NCBI GenBank assembly: GCA_949152475.1
Contig: OX424560.1
Coordinates: forward strand, 6,014,001 to 6,078,000
Reading direction: 5' to 3'
Length of the DNA stretch: 64,000 nt
Source of the DNA: Terebella lapidaria
Taxonomy: Eukaryota; Annelida; Polychaeta; Terebellida; Terebellidae
Of this stretch, positions 25,203 through 35,430 are shown piece by piece; the first letter of the stretch is position 1, and every line of letters starts with the position of its first letter. The translations under genes were made by a program, and so were the position numbers. The notes under the pieces are model-generated. The model saw only the letters and a program-made list of their open reading frames with translations, was not told the origin of the DNA and searched no databases.

Positions 25203-28200
25203 CTAAACACGAGACAATGCATCAGCGCACACATTATCAACACCTCGGATGTGTCTCACATCAAGGTTATATTCCTGCAAGAGCAGACTCCAATGTAACA
25301 ACCTGCGATTCTTGTTCTTAAGTCTACTCAAAAATGTCAATGGATTGTGATCGGTGTAAACAAGTACAGGATGATGAGGCGACGAAACATAGACATCAAA
25401 ATGTTGTAAGGCAAGTATAAGAGCTAATGTTTCTTTCTCAATGGTTGAGTAATTTTTCTGATGAACATCAAACTTCTTGGAAAAGTAACAGACAGGATGT
25501 TCAACATTCTCTTTGTCAGCCTGCAACAACACTGCACCAGCACCATAATCACTGGCATCAACAGCAAGACGAAATGGAAGACCAAAATCAGGTGCTTTAA
25601 GAACAGGATTTGTACATAATATCGCCTTCACTCTCTCAAAGGCTTGTTCACATGCAGCTGACCAAACAAACTTTGCTTTCTTTTTCAGTAAGGCTGTTAA
25701 CGGTAACGCGATATCCGAAAAGTTTCTACAGAACTTCCTGTAGTACCCCGCCATGCCAAGGAATCTTCTCAAACTCCGTAAGTTTGTTGGAACAGAATAA
25801 TGCATGATACTCTGAATCTTCGCATCAATGGGTCGAATCTGGCCGTGACCCACAACATGACCAAGGTAAGTCACCTTCGCTTGACAAAAGTCACTCTTAG
25901 ACAGATTCACTGTAAGGTTAGCTTCTCTGAGCCGTTCAAACATTTTACACAATCGAGACAAGTGTTCTGGCCATGTGTCACTATACACAATAATGTCGTC
26001 TACATAAGTTTCGACACCTTCAAGGCCTCTGAGACATTCATTCATCATTCTCTGGAATGTGGCTTGAGAGTTTTTCATGCCAAATGGCATTACACGATAC
26101 TGGAACAAACCATTCGGTGTCACAAACGCTGAAATCTCCTTCGCCTGTTCTGTCAATGGAACACACCAATAACCTTTTAGTAAATCACACTTAGTTATGT
26201 ATCGGGCTTTCCCAATACGATCAATGCAATCTTCCATTCTAGGGATGGGATAAGAATCAGTCTTGGTTAACTGGTTAACTTTACGGTAGTCTGTGCAAAA
26301 CCGTATTGAGCCATCTGGTTTAGGAACCATAACACAAGGTGAAGACCAACAACTTTGGCTTGGCTCAATGATGCCATTTTCTAACATGTAGGCTACTTCT
26401 TTCTGCATGACCTCAGCTTTATAAGGACTCAGCCTGTACGGATGTTGTTTCACTGGGTCAGCATTTCCGACATCAACATCATGGTAAGTAAAAGTAGTCA
26501 TTTTAGGAACGTCAGGAAACAAAGAATCATACGACTTTATGACTCTGGAAAGTTCTTGTCTTTCTTCAATAGGTAGGTGGGCTAATTTCTCATCCAGATT
26601 AGACAAAATCTGCGAATTTGACAATTTCACACCAATGTTAGTTCTACCCATGAATTCCTCACCAAATCTATCTTCACCCAAAGGTGGACTTTCTGCCTGG
26701 ACAATGTAGACTTCTTGGCCTGTATCTCTGTCAAAATATGGCTTCAACATATTGACATGGCATAACTGTGTTGGCTTCCTCCGGTCAGGCGTTTTCACTA
26801 CATAGTTAAGATCACTGACTTTTCTGACCACTTCATATGGGCCGTGGTAACGTGCTTGAAGAGGATTACCAACTATAGGCAACAACACCAACACCTTTTG
26901 TCCAATTCGAAATTTACGATGGACTGCATCCTGGTCATTATAACCCTTCATTTTTCTTTGTGCTGACTTCAAATTTTCTTGGGCCAACTCACATGCCCTA
27001 GTCAACCTTTCTCGAAAGTTAGACACATAGTCAAGCAAACTCATCGGATCACCATTCTCTTGCAACCAGTTTTCCTTCATGAGTTTCAGTGGTCCGCGAA
27101 CAGTGTGACCGAACACTAACTCAAACGGACTGAATCCTAACGACTCCTGAACGGCCTCTCTCGCTGCAAACAACAACAAACAGATACCTTCGTCCCAATC
27201 CTTCTCATTCTCATAACAATAGGTACGGATCATATTCTTCAGGGTGGAGTGAAATCTTTCGAGAGCACCCTGTGACTCTGGGTGATATGCACTAGATCTT
27301 ATCTGTTTTGCACCCATTTGACAAACTAGCTGCTGAAACAGCCCTGACATAAAATTTGAACCCTGATCTGATTGAATTTCGGAAGGCAAACCTACTAACG
27401 TGAAAAACTTGATGAGAGCCTTGGCTACTGTCCTTGATGAAATGTTACGAAGAGGTATGGCCTCTGGAAACCGTGTGGACGCACACATGACCGTCAGTAA
27501 GTACTGATTCCCAGACCTAGATTTTGGCAGTGGGCCAACACAATCTATGATTACCCGACTGAAAGGCTCCTGGAATGCTGGAATGGGCTGTAATGGGGCC
27601 ACTGGAATTTTCTGGTTAGGTTTTCCTACCATCTGACAGGTATGGCAGGTCTTGCAATAATCTGCTACATCCTTTCGGATTTTAGGCCAATAGAAATGTC
27701 TAGTAATTCTGTAGTAAGTTTTGTTTATACCAAGATGTCCCGCTAATGGCAGAGTGTGAGCTAATCTCAACACTTCCGACCGGTACACTTCCGGAACTAC
27801 AATTTGCTGTACAACCGACCAATCATCTGAGGCAGGGACATCAGTGGGTCGCCACTTCCTCATTAAGACCTTGTTCTTGATAAAGTAACCCGTAGGAACC
27901 CTATCCAACTCGTCATCTGACAACACTGAATCAAACAAAGGGGCCAAACTTGGATCCTCCTTTTGTTTTTCCACAAGACTATGTCTCGACAATGACATAT
28001 CTACATCACCAGAATCAGTGACACTAGAGAAATTCTTAATGTTCATGAACGTTTGAGACAAATCAACGTTAGTGTCATCCACATTTTTGTCATCATCATC
28101 AGCCATTTTTTTGGCTTGAGCTCGGGTGACTGCGCAAGAGGGAAACACGTCTGGAATCTCCTCTCCAATTTTCTCTACTTCAGGCATTGTCACTGGCTCA

Positions 28201-29915
28201 GATGACATCCTAGGCTCAGGGATCACTTTTCCCCCGGCCAAATCATTTCCTAACAATAAGGATATGCCTGTTGCAGGCAGAGTGGGCAATATCCCCACTA
28301 CTACACTCCCAGATACTAAGTCCGAAACTAGATTCACACGGTGGAGTGGAACATCAACAAATCCACTTTCAACACCACGGACAATAACTAACTCATCAGT
28401 GGATGAGTTGGAATCAAAAGGTAAAGTACTGGCCAAGAGCAAGGACTGTGTCGCTCCTGTATCACGCAAAATCTTTATTGGTACTTTTCCAGATGAGTCG
28501 TCCTCCAATGACACGAAGCCATCTGAGACAAACGGTTTGTACTCATCTCTGATATCATTGCTCTTTGCAACAAAATGATCAGTAATCTCACCATGTACTG
28601 GATTAGTGAAACCCATGTTGCCATGGCCACTACTGACCAAACCATCAGTCTTCACTTCAGAAGTTTCTTTACTTTCATTTTTTCTAGCCCAGCAATCAGA
28701 TATGACATGTCCTGGCTTCTTACAGTAGTAACATGTCGGACCACCCGACCTTGGAGCACCTCTACCCCAACTACTGAACTGACGATAACCACGTCCTTGG
28801 GAATGAGAACCTCGTGAACTAGGACTGTGAGAAACTGTGCTAGACTTTTTGTCTGCACGAGCACCGTGATCATCCACAGCAGGAGACTGATCAGCTGGAA
28901 CAGCCCCTGGACTTTTGTCACTTGGACCAGGCTTGTGAGTACTGAATGACTTTTGTTTGTGATTGTTACGATGCCTGTGAGTTAGTGCATAATCATCAGC
29001 AAAGGTGGCCAATTCATGAAGATCATCAATCTTTTTCTCATCAAGGTAAGTCTTTAAGTCATCATTAACACACCTCTTAAATTCTTCAATGAGAATTGTT
29101 TGTCTTAACTTTTCAAAATCCGAATCAATATCTTTAGAATTGCACCATCTTTCAAAGAACACCTCTTTCTGTCGAGCAAATTCAACGTAAGTTTCATTGT
29201 CTTGTTTCTTGTACTTTCTGAATTTTTGTCTGTATGCCTCAGGAACCAATTCATACGCTTTGAGAATGGCTGCTTTGACACATTGATAATCAGTACAATC
29301 GGCCACTGAAAGTGCAGCGTAGGCCTCCTGGGCTCTACCTTTCAACACTGTCTGCAACAACATGGGCCACATTTTTACGGGCCAGTTCAAATTTTTGGCA
29401 ACCTTCTCAAAGTGTGAAAAGTACCTGTCAATTTCAGATTCGTTGAAAGGGGGTACAAGGCGCACATGCTTAGTCAAATCGAACTGATCCCTTCTTGACT
29501 CAGCTTCAGCAAGCTTAATCTCTAATTCTTTTAAACGAGTTTCTGCATTTATTTTTTCTTGCTCTGTCTGCGCTTGTAATTCCCTTTCACGAATTTCTGT
29601 TTTTGTTTGGAGTTCTCTTTCTTGCATTTGTATTTGTGCATGTATTTCCATTTGTTTCAGTTTGATCTGTGTTTCCATCTCAAGTTGTGTCTGAGAGATA
29701 TCAAGGGGATCAGGAGGTAAGTGCTCAAACACATCCTCGGGCAAATCATCATTGTCCACCAAGTAATCAACAACAAGCCGACGTAAATCAGACTTGCGCA
29801 TAGATTTTTTTCCTTCTATGTTTAACGACTTGCAAACTTCCAACAATTCAACTTTCTTGAATGATAATAAGACCTCAAGGCTTGGTGCCCGTAGAAAAGT
29901 TTCTGCTGCTGCCAT
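25203..29915 (-). CDS. Gag-Pol polyprotein: Gag, protease, integrase, reverse transcriptase, RNase H
   Basis: One uninterrupted frame of 1570 aa from the ATG at 29915 (A at -3, G at +4). The frame is open 28 codons further upstream but has no ATG there. Order by residue: SAP-like helix-extended-helix about 8-53; charged coiled coil about 76-144; capsid-like region about 147-317; CCHC zinc knuckle C395-C398-H403-C408; aspartic protease DTGA at 485 with LLLGND at 553. The integrase has zinc module H720, H727, C757, C760, catalytic D791, D850 and E886 (35 residues between the last two), and a GPY module near 1025. Reverse transcriptase follows with D1244 and YVDD at 1304. RNase H has D1453, E1495, D1522 and D1565. 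The stop falls 6 codons after the last RNase H aspartate. It makes virus-like particles, copies the RNA to DNA and integrates it. No frameshift separates gag from pol, so release must depend on the protease. Confidence 0.95.
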   Translation of the reverse strand: MAAAETFLRAPSLEVLLSFKKVELLEVCKSLNIEGKKSMRKSDLRRLVVDYLVDNDDLPEDVFEHLPPDPLDISQTQLEMETQIKLKQMEIHAQIQMQERELQTKTEIRERELQAQTEQEKINAETRLKELEIKLAEAESRRDQFDLTKHVRLVPPFNESEIDRYFSHFEKVAKNLNWPVKMWPMLLQTVLKGRAQEAYAALSVADCTDYQCVKAAILKAYELVPEAYRQKFRKYKKQDNETYVEFARQKEVFFERWCNSKDIDSDFEKLRQTILIEEFKRCVNDDLKTYLDEKKIDDLHELATFADDYALTHRHRNNHKQKSFSTHKPGPSDKSPGAVPADQSPAVDDHGARADKKSSTVSHSPSSRGSHSQGRGYRQFSSWGRGAPRSGGPTCYYCKKPGHVISDCWARKNESKETSEVKTDGLVSSGHGNMGFTNPVHGEITDHFVAKSNDIRDEYKPFVSDGFVSLEDDSSGKVPIKILRDTGATQSLLLASTLPFDSNSSTDELVIVRGVESGFVDVPLHRVNLVSDLVSGSVVVGILPTLPATGISLLLGNDLAGGKVIPEPRMSSEPVTMPEVEKIGEEIPDVFPSCAVTRAQAKKMADDDDKNVDDTNVDLSQTFMNIKNFSSVTDSGDVDMSLSRHSLVEKQKEDPSLAPLFDSVLSDDELDRVPTGYFIKNKVLMRKWRPTDVPASDDWSVVQQIVVPEVYRSEVLRLAHTLPLAGHLGINKTYYRITRHFYWPKIRKDVADYCKTCHTCQMVGKPNQKIPVAPLQPIPAFQEPFSRVIIDCVGPLPKSRSGNQYLLTVMCASTRFPEAIPLRNISSRTVAKALIKFFTLVGLPSEIQSDQGSNFMSGLFQQLVCQMGAKQIRSSAYHPESQGALERFHSTLKNMIRTYCYENEKDWDEGICLLLFAAREAVQESLGFSPFELVFGHTVRGPLKLMKENWLQENGDPMSLLDYVSNFRERLTRACELAQENLKSAQRKMKGYNDQDAVHRKFRIGQKVLVLLPIVGNPLQARYHGPYEVVRKVSDLNYVVKTPDRRKPTQLCHVNMLKPYFDRDTGQEVYIVQAESPPLGEDRFGEEFMGRTNIGVKLSNSQILSNLDEKLAHLPIEERQELSRVIKSYDSLFPDVPKMTTFTYHDVDVGNADPVKQHPYRLSPYKAEVMQKEVAYMLENGIIEPSQSCWSSPCVMVPKPDGSIRFCTDYRKVNQLTKTDSYPIPRMEDCIDRIGKARYITKCDLLKGYWCVPLTEQAKEISAFVTPNGLFQYRVMPFGMKNSQATFQRMMNECLRGLEGVETYVDDIIVYSDTWPEHLSRLCKMFERLREANLTVNLSKSDFCQAKVTYLGHVVGHGQIRPIDAKIQSIMHYSVPTNLRSLRRFLGMAGYYRKFCRNFSDIALPLTALLKKKAKFVWSAACEQAFERVKAILCTNPVLKAPDFGLPFRLAVDASDYGAGAVLLQADKENVEHPVCYFSKKFDVHQKNYSTIEKETLALILALQHFDVYVSSPHHPVLVYTDHNPLTFLSRLKNKNRRLLHWSLLLQEYNLDVRHIRGVDNVCADALSRV

Positions 29916-30077
29916 TGTGATAAAGTTTAACAGACGCCAGTGGCCAATGTTTCTATTGCAGATGCGACACCCGTAGGCGCGCGTGCAGTCAGAATGCACC
30001 CATGAACGAGAAAAAAAAAATCACCAAACAGAATACAACCGACAAACAAGAAACCAACGACAGATCGTTCCCGGACG

Positions 30078-30087
30078 CGAGCCCCCA
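30078..30087 (-). promoter_or_regulatory. Primer-binding site, tRNA-Pro-like
   Basis: Seven bases inside the 5' LTR the sense strand reads TGGGGGCTCG, then an extra CG, then TCCGGGA. A proline-tRNA 3' end is complementary to TGGGGGCTCG followed directly by TCCGGGA, so ten bases match before a two-base insertion. Another tRNA with a similar acceptor end is possible. Confidence 0.6.
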
Positions 30088-30094
30088 ATTTTCC

Positions 30095-30658
30095 TGTCAC
30101 GTATCAGCAACAGGAAAACAAACACATTGTATATTAATGAACTTTAATCACACTCAAAACATCAGATACACACACACAACATGCATACACACGGGTCAAG
30201 AATTGCAAACAGTCCACGATACACAAATCCGCGGCGTGTGTCTCGTCACGTGGCGCCGTCTCCGCTGTTTCCTCGCGAATCTGTCCGTTACACAAGCGTA
30301 ACTATGTCCACAAAATAGCACTGAATCCGATGACTTGTTTCCTTGTTAATTCCGATGTAGGCCTAATGTTCATTCAATCATGATTTATAGTTTCCGAATA
30401 TTTTCCATCAAAGTATATCCAGATAGCTTCCGAAAGTTTTAGCGATCCATTAGCGGTCCATGACTCGCCGTCTGCGCGGTCGAAGTCCCTCTCTCCCCAG
30501 CTCTCGGGCAGGCGGTGAAGTTTTATCCGCCCAACGCGGAATCCAGCAGCTCACACACTCAGGCACATAAAAAACATCAAAAGAAAAATTCTCGGCCGGG
30601 AAAGTTTTCTGGCCGGCTCGCGGGCCAAACACTCGCAGCTAACCACATATACATCACA
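30095..30658 (-). repeat. 5' LTR
   Basis: 564 bp with TG/CA ends, followed by ATAC (30659-30662). It should drive transcription toward lower coordinates. An ATTAAA signal on the sense strand corresponds to plus-strand TTTAAT at 30143-30148. Confidence 0.95.
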
Positions 30659-30662
30659 ATAC
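30659..30662. repeat. Target-site duplication (right), ATAC
   Basis: Copy of the four bases at 24525-24528, confirming integrase-mediated insertion of the whole element. Confidence 0.8.
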
Positions 30663-32019
30663 ATATATTTACATATTAGTACTTTAGTATTGTGTCATAT
30701 TATGCAAGTTTATGTCCAACAAATTCAGAATTTTGTACAAAACAACACCGGGATTTGTTCCCCAGTTTATAAGAAAATCGGCCTTCACCTCATGTCATAT
30801 TCCTCACCAGAGATGTCATCAGTAAAAACCACAGATAAAAGCCCGACGCTTGCTGCTAACCTCGGAGGTGGCCTTGGTGTGTGCACTGACTACAAAGGGA
30901 TATAGTTTGAGAATAATGATACCTAAAATAGCCAACCTCATCAACCACAGTTCGTTTCAGTGGGACAGGACACAGACGAAAAATGATAATTAATCGATTT
31001 CGTTGTATCAAAATGTGCCACTGAGGACATGTAAAAACTTGACGCGCATCATTTAAAGTGGGCTTCTCCATCACGTATTGGTTTCATGATAAACTAGTGT
31101 GGAATCGCCTGACCAATAAATGTAAAAAAATAGTACTAAACATAGAGGCCTTGAGGGAATCCTGCCACTTCTCGGTAGCAAAAATATCATTCATGCTTCA
31201 TGATTCATAGATGGCATTTGGATAATTGGACCCGATACCAATCGTTTAGGGAATTTCAGGTTAATACTGGGAACTTTGAATATAAATCAAACATGCTTGT
31301 CTATGGAAACAGTACTTATCTTAGATTGGCTGAGTAATATTTATCACTTCCCCCGTGTGATGTCAGATTATATTGTGATGTGGATTGATAATTTGCTGTT
31401 CTATTTTTGAGCCCAATGAGAAACTGCCCTTTTTACTGAAAGAACACAATGTCACTTGATAGTGACTTTGTTGAAATGTATGTTTCAAACGTATTCATGT
31501 ATATTTAAAATGAATACCGAGAAACAAACAACTTCATATCCCGTGTCCGTGGACGACATTTACAAAATCAATGTATTAAAGTGGTCAAATCCGAGTGATG
31601 CTATTAGTATCATATCTGTAGGCCGTGTAGATATCACAGACAAACAGCCAGACAAATCAGTTGCTCCACCACATAGGCAATTCAAAACGCATACAGTATA
31701 TATGCACAAACTTGCAAGGGTGGGGTGATATCTTCTGTCATATGTGGTATTCAGCTGCATCATAGTGCCAACCGTAGTGCCGTCATACAAGAGTAAATCG
31801 GTTCAACGACGAGCTGAGAACACGATCTTCAAGAACAGGCAGGCTATCGCAGAAACTAAGTGTTACTGAATAGTAGTATATTGTCAACATGTCACGAGTA
31901 GTAATGTACATTTTCTTTTCTTTTTTGGGATATGATTCGGTGGCTAGATCAGGTTGTGTTTTACGAGGATATCTCTGGGATAAAACATAGTTGTGTACAT
32001 GACAGCTATATGACACTCT
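30663..32019. other. Non-coding interval right of the LTR element
   Basis: No gene or bounded repeat recognised. Short frames here have no domain. Confidence 0.4.
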
Positions 32020-33050
32020 CGTAGGGTTTCATCTAGTGCAGAGTACATAAGGACGTATCGTCAGAAACGATTCCCTTGGGACTATTCTTTCCTGTGATGA
32101 GACCCCCGTTATGCCTCTCAACAAGTGAATGAGAAATAATGTACAGAAAAATGTACAAGGACTACATATCGACGTAACACTTTCGCGATGCTGTTAGACT
32201 AATTTGATATGACAGCGTCATTTAGAGTCATGATTGTGATGGTACGGCGATGGAGCGGCTTGCCAGGAAAAATAGATTTTCTGATATATACACGTAAGTG
32301 TCGGTATATATATTATTATATACATTACAAGTGTTGGTATACCGGATATAAAGTGTATATATACTACACATGCTGCTTCGATATACTACTATATTGATAT
32401 CTGATGGTACATGCGAACTCCTTGATATGTATAATTCATCTGAATATATTGTATAACTATAATTTGATTTTGTGATTTTTTTTGCGTTTTGGTTGTTAAT
32501 AACTGATTCTATGCGATTACATTTTATTAGGGGTGAACTTTTGTTCATCAAGTTTGAATAACACTAAATACACTAATGGTGCATTCAAGGTCATAATTCA
32601 TCAACATAAAACAGAATGAGGTAAGACAGATAATAAGTAATGAGCCATCGCAGAGGAACTTTACAGTTGACAATTCTACTCAATGTTTCACAGGATATTG
32701 TCCCCTGGAAACTCTCCTTCCACTGTGGTACTGGAAGTGAAGGTCATTGCTTTGATCTTTAGAGCTGCTGCTAATGAACGTGGCTGTCACGGGGAAGATG
32801 CATTGCAGTTTACAAAAGCTGTGTTGGGTGATAACTTTCAGCATTGTTTCGGTTGACAGCTGCGCTAAGAATACCAAATCCCAAATGAAATTCAGCCCAT
32901 CCCATATGGCCTTGAAAAACATCTGAGTGTAGTTTGATCGGTCCACAGATGGACATTCACTGGTGCAATTCATATAACATCAGTCGTGTTATATATGTCT
33001 CGGAGGCAGTCATCCTATTGGATAGGTACATGACACATAAACTGCATCCA
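32020..33050 (+). repeat. Old local duplication, copy 1 (partner 34270-35430)
   Basis: It shares ordered blocks with 34270-35430: CATCTAGTGCA with GTACAT and TATCGTCAGAAACGAT, then TTGGGACTATTC, AAGGTCATAATTCATCAACAT, a TCATT-CTTTGATCTTT block and finally CGGAGGCAGTCAT with GACACAT. Indels and substitutions are frequent. No protein coding was recognised in either copy. Confidence 0.6.
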
Positions 33051-33494
33051 GAAATAAAAAAAAATGTTGATGGAACTTGAAAATGGATCCATTGGGTAGC
33101 ATTTATGATATAGGACGGATTCAGCCTTATGAGTACCACACACAAAGGCAGTATGTGACAGAAAGTTATGCATTTGACCTGAAATAAGCAGACATATATT
33201 CAAATAGGATATTTGGGGTTTCATCACTATAATATACCAGACGTACACGAATTACAACCGTTTGAACTGTCTCGTGTTTTAATTTGTGATTGGAAGGAAA
33301 CAAAATGCACTGTGCACCCTGCCTGTCTGCAACTTCTGAATAGTTTCACATAGGAAATATAGAAATGACTATTCTATTCTGAACATGATGTGTGTCACTT
33401 ATGTTTTCCATTCCATGGGCGCTACAGCCTATTGTTGTTATAACAAAGGAGACAAAATATTTCATCATCAGCAATTGAATTCGTGACCATTGGT

Positions 33495-33725
33495 GTATAG
33501 GAATATTTTATTTCAAGAATTGTTGGGGGGCAGTTGTATACTAATTCCATCAGGTTTACAGTAGAAACAACTACATTAACCACACTGTCTGCCCCTGATG
33601 ACGCCAGTGTGTATTTTGATAAAGTATTTGGTTGGGCTTTGTTTCTATTGCAAAATGTTGCATTTCATGTTTGTTATTGAAATCATCAAAATTTGGCTGT
33701 ATTGGTGGTAATAGATTGATACTTA
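33495..33725 (-). repeat. Dispersed copy of the 362-bp repeat core
   Basis: Inverted. It has GTTGGGGGGCAGTTGTATAC, CTAATTCCATCAGGT, TACAGTAGAAACAACTACAT, CTGTCTGCCCCTGATGACG and GGTGGTAATAGATTGATAC, ending in CTTACATT. It is the best-preserved solitary copy. Confidence 0.8.
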
Positions 33726-33901
33726 CATTACAAGCTGACAAAGAAAATACATATTTTCGGTAGAGTTCAAATAGCTGAATACCCTCTACACAGGTAAATA
33801 GGGTTCCTTGGCAAATAATATGAGCTACTACGTGATGATGGCTTTCACGTACAGTACATGTTAGTTACTTTTTTGAATACCAAGTATAGAATTTGTTAAC
33901 T

Positions 33902-33917
33902 CCCCCCCCCCCCCCCC
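33902..33917. repeat. Poly-C tract
   Basis: Sixteen consecutive C; simple sequence. Confidence 0.95.
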
Positions 33918-34269
33918 TATCACTATATGGAGTAATGTGATTCGTAATAAAGTGCCTGAAATTAACAAAATTAACACAAGTTTCGTCACATACTCGCCAC
34001 AACATTTAATTCTGTATCAGACCACCATATCCATACTATTTCCAACGGTAGCTGCATGTTAATCGAAAATATTCCAAAAGTAGATTTTACCAATAATCAT
34101 ACATGTAGTGTATTGTAAACTTTCGACGACAATAACTTGATCAAGCGTACAGTTTGATAATTGTTTCGGTATCCAAATTGTCTTAGGATCCACTTGTATA
34201 TTCTGTTTGCATAACACCACAAATTCGTGTGTATAACTACCACCAGACACTTCATTTGACACTGTCTCA

Positions 34270-35430
34270 TAGAATTCCATCTAGTGCAAGGTACATCAAG
34301 ACATATCGTCAGAAACGATACACTTGGGACTATTCGTTCTTGTGAAGAGACTCGTGGTTATGGTTCCCAACATGAAAATGAAAAGTAATGTCTAGACAAA
34401 TAGGGTAGGATTACATTCCAACATCTAGGCGATGCTGCTGGAGAAATTCACAAAAGCAGCATCAATCATAATCATTATTGTGATTGTACATGTGAACGGC
34501 CTAATATTACTTCGGTGTACGTGATATGAAGGGGAACATTATCGGAAGTTACAAATTGTTTATGTCTTCCTGTATATAGACCGACCTTGCCGTATGAAGA
34601 TATTCCGATTTTCACAGTTTATTCATGCATAGCTTAAATCAATCGATATTCATAGGATATGATAGGTGCTGACCAGTAAGACTAATATTTGTCAACAATA
34701 CTGACTTCACTATACATGAACGATTTTCCCGGAAGAGGGCATGAAATGCAAGGTGAGTCTTTACCAAATTATTTCAACGAATTTGCAATTGGCGCAGATA
34801 CCCCATTCATGATGTGATATACTATCATACATGTAATCTCCTTGATATAAGATAACTATGCTGCATCAGCTATAATTGGATTTTGCTTAATTGTGTGTAT
34901 TGGTAGGAGATAGAAGCCTATCGTTATATGTTTTAATGGTTATCTTTGCACTGCATTTTGGGTGGGTGGTACTATTTACCCTAATGATGCACCCAAGGTC
35001 ATAATTCATCAACATGAACACGAAGAAAGAAAACGCACAAGTTATCCCTCATAGCAGGCGAACAATCCTGCAAACAATTATCCTACTCCCTCACCTCATT
35101 CTTCTGCGTTTCCATGGACGTATGAAAGTGAGAGTCATTCTTTGATCTTTTGAACTATATTCCATGGAGTTAGCAGCCATCATGAAGGCCAATTCCAGTT
35201 ACAAATGGCGAGTTGGTTTTTTTGTTACGGGTTTGAGCATTGTTGCCACAAATATGTATCAAATATACATGTTCTCGATGGCTTTCAGCCATTAGTGTCT
35301 TGCAAAACATGTCCAGTGACCAAAACATGTTGAGTCAACATTGTACAATATATACAACAGTGTTGTAACAACATCCATCATGTATGTTTCGGAAGCAGTC
35401 ATTATGTTGGAGAGACGCAAGACACATTGC
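34270..35430 (+). repeat. Old local duplication, copy 2 (partner 32020-33050)
   Basis: Same block order as copy 1. A short inverted relative of its first block (GAGGTACATCAAGATATATC and onward) lies at about 48368-48420 on the opposite strand, and a weaker one near 15890-16010. The module has therefore spread more than once. Confidence 0.6.

Larger units (their letters stand above)
24529..30658 (-). mobile_element. Intact Ty3/gypsy-type LTR retrotransposon with Gmr1-like domain order
   Basis: A complete element of 6130 bp: 564 bp LTR, primer-binding site, one Gag-Pol frame, polypurine tract, 564 bp LTR, and flanking ATAC duplications. It is transcribed on the minus strand, so the 5' LTR is the one at 30095-30658. 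The two LTRs have the same length and I found no difference between them reading side by side, which points to a very recent insertion. In Pol the integrase lies before reverse transcriptase and RNase H. This is the order of Ty1/copia, although the RT and integrase sequences are Ty3/gypsy-like. I know this arrangement from the Gmr1 group (first described in Atlantic cod and other deuterostomes). All catalytic residues looked for are present, so the copy may be mobile. Confidence 0.95.

Noticed and set aside
28126..28578. 150-codon plus-strand frame opposite Gag-Pol
   Set aside because: Shadow of the intact polyprotein frame.
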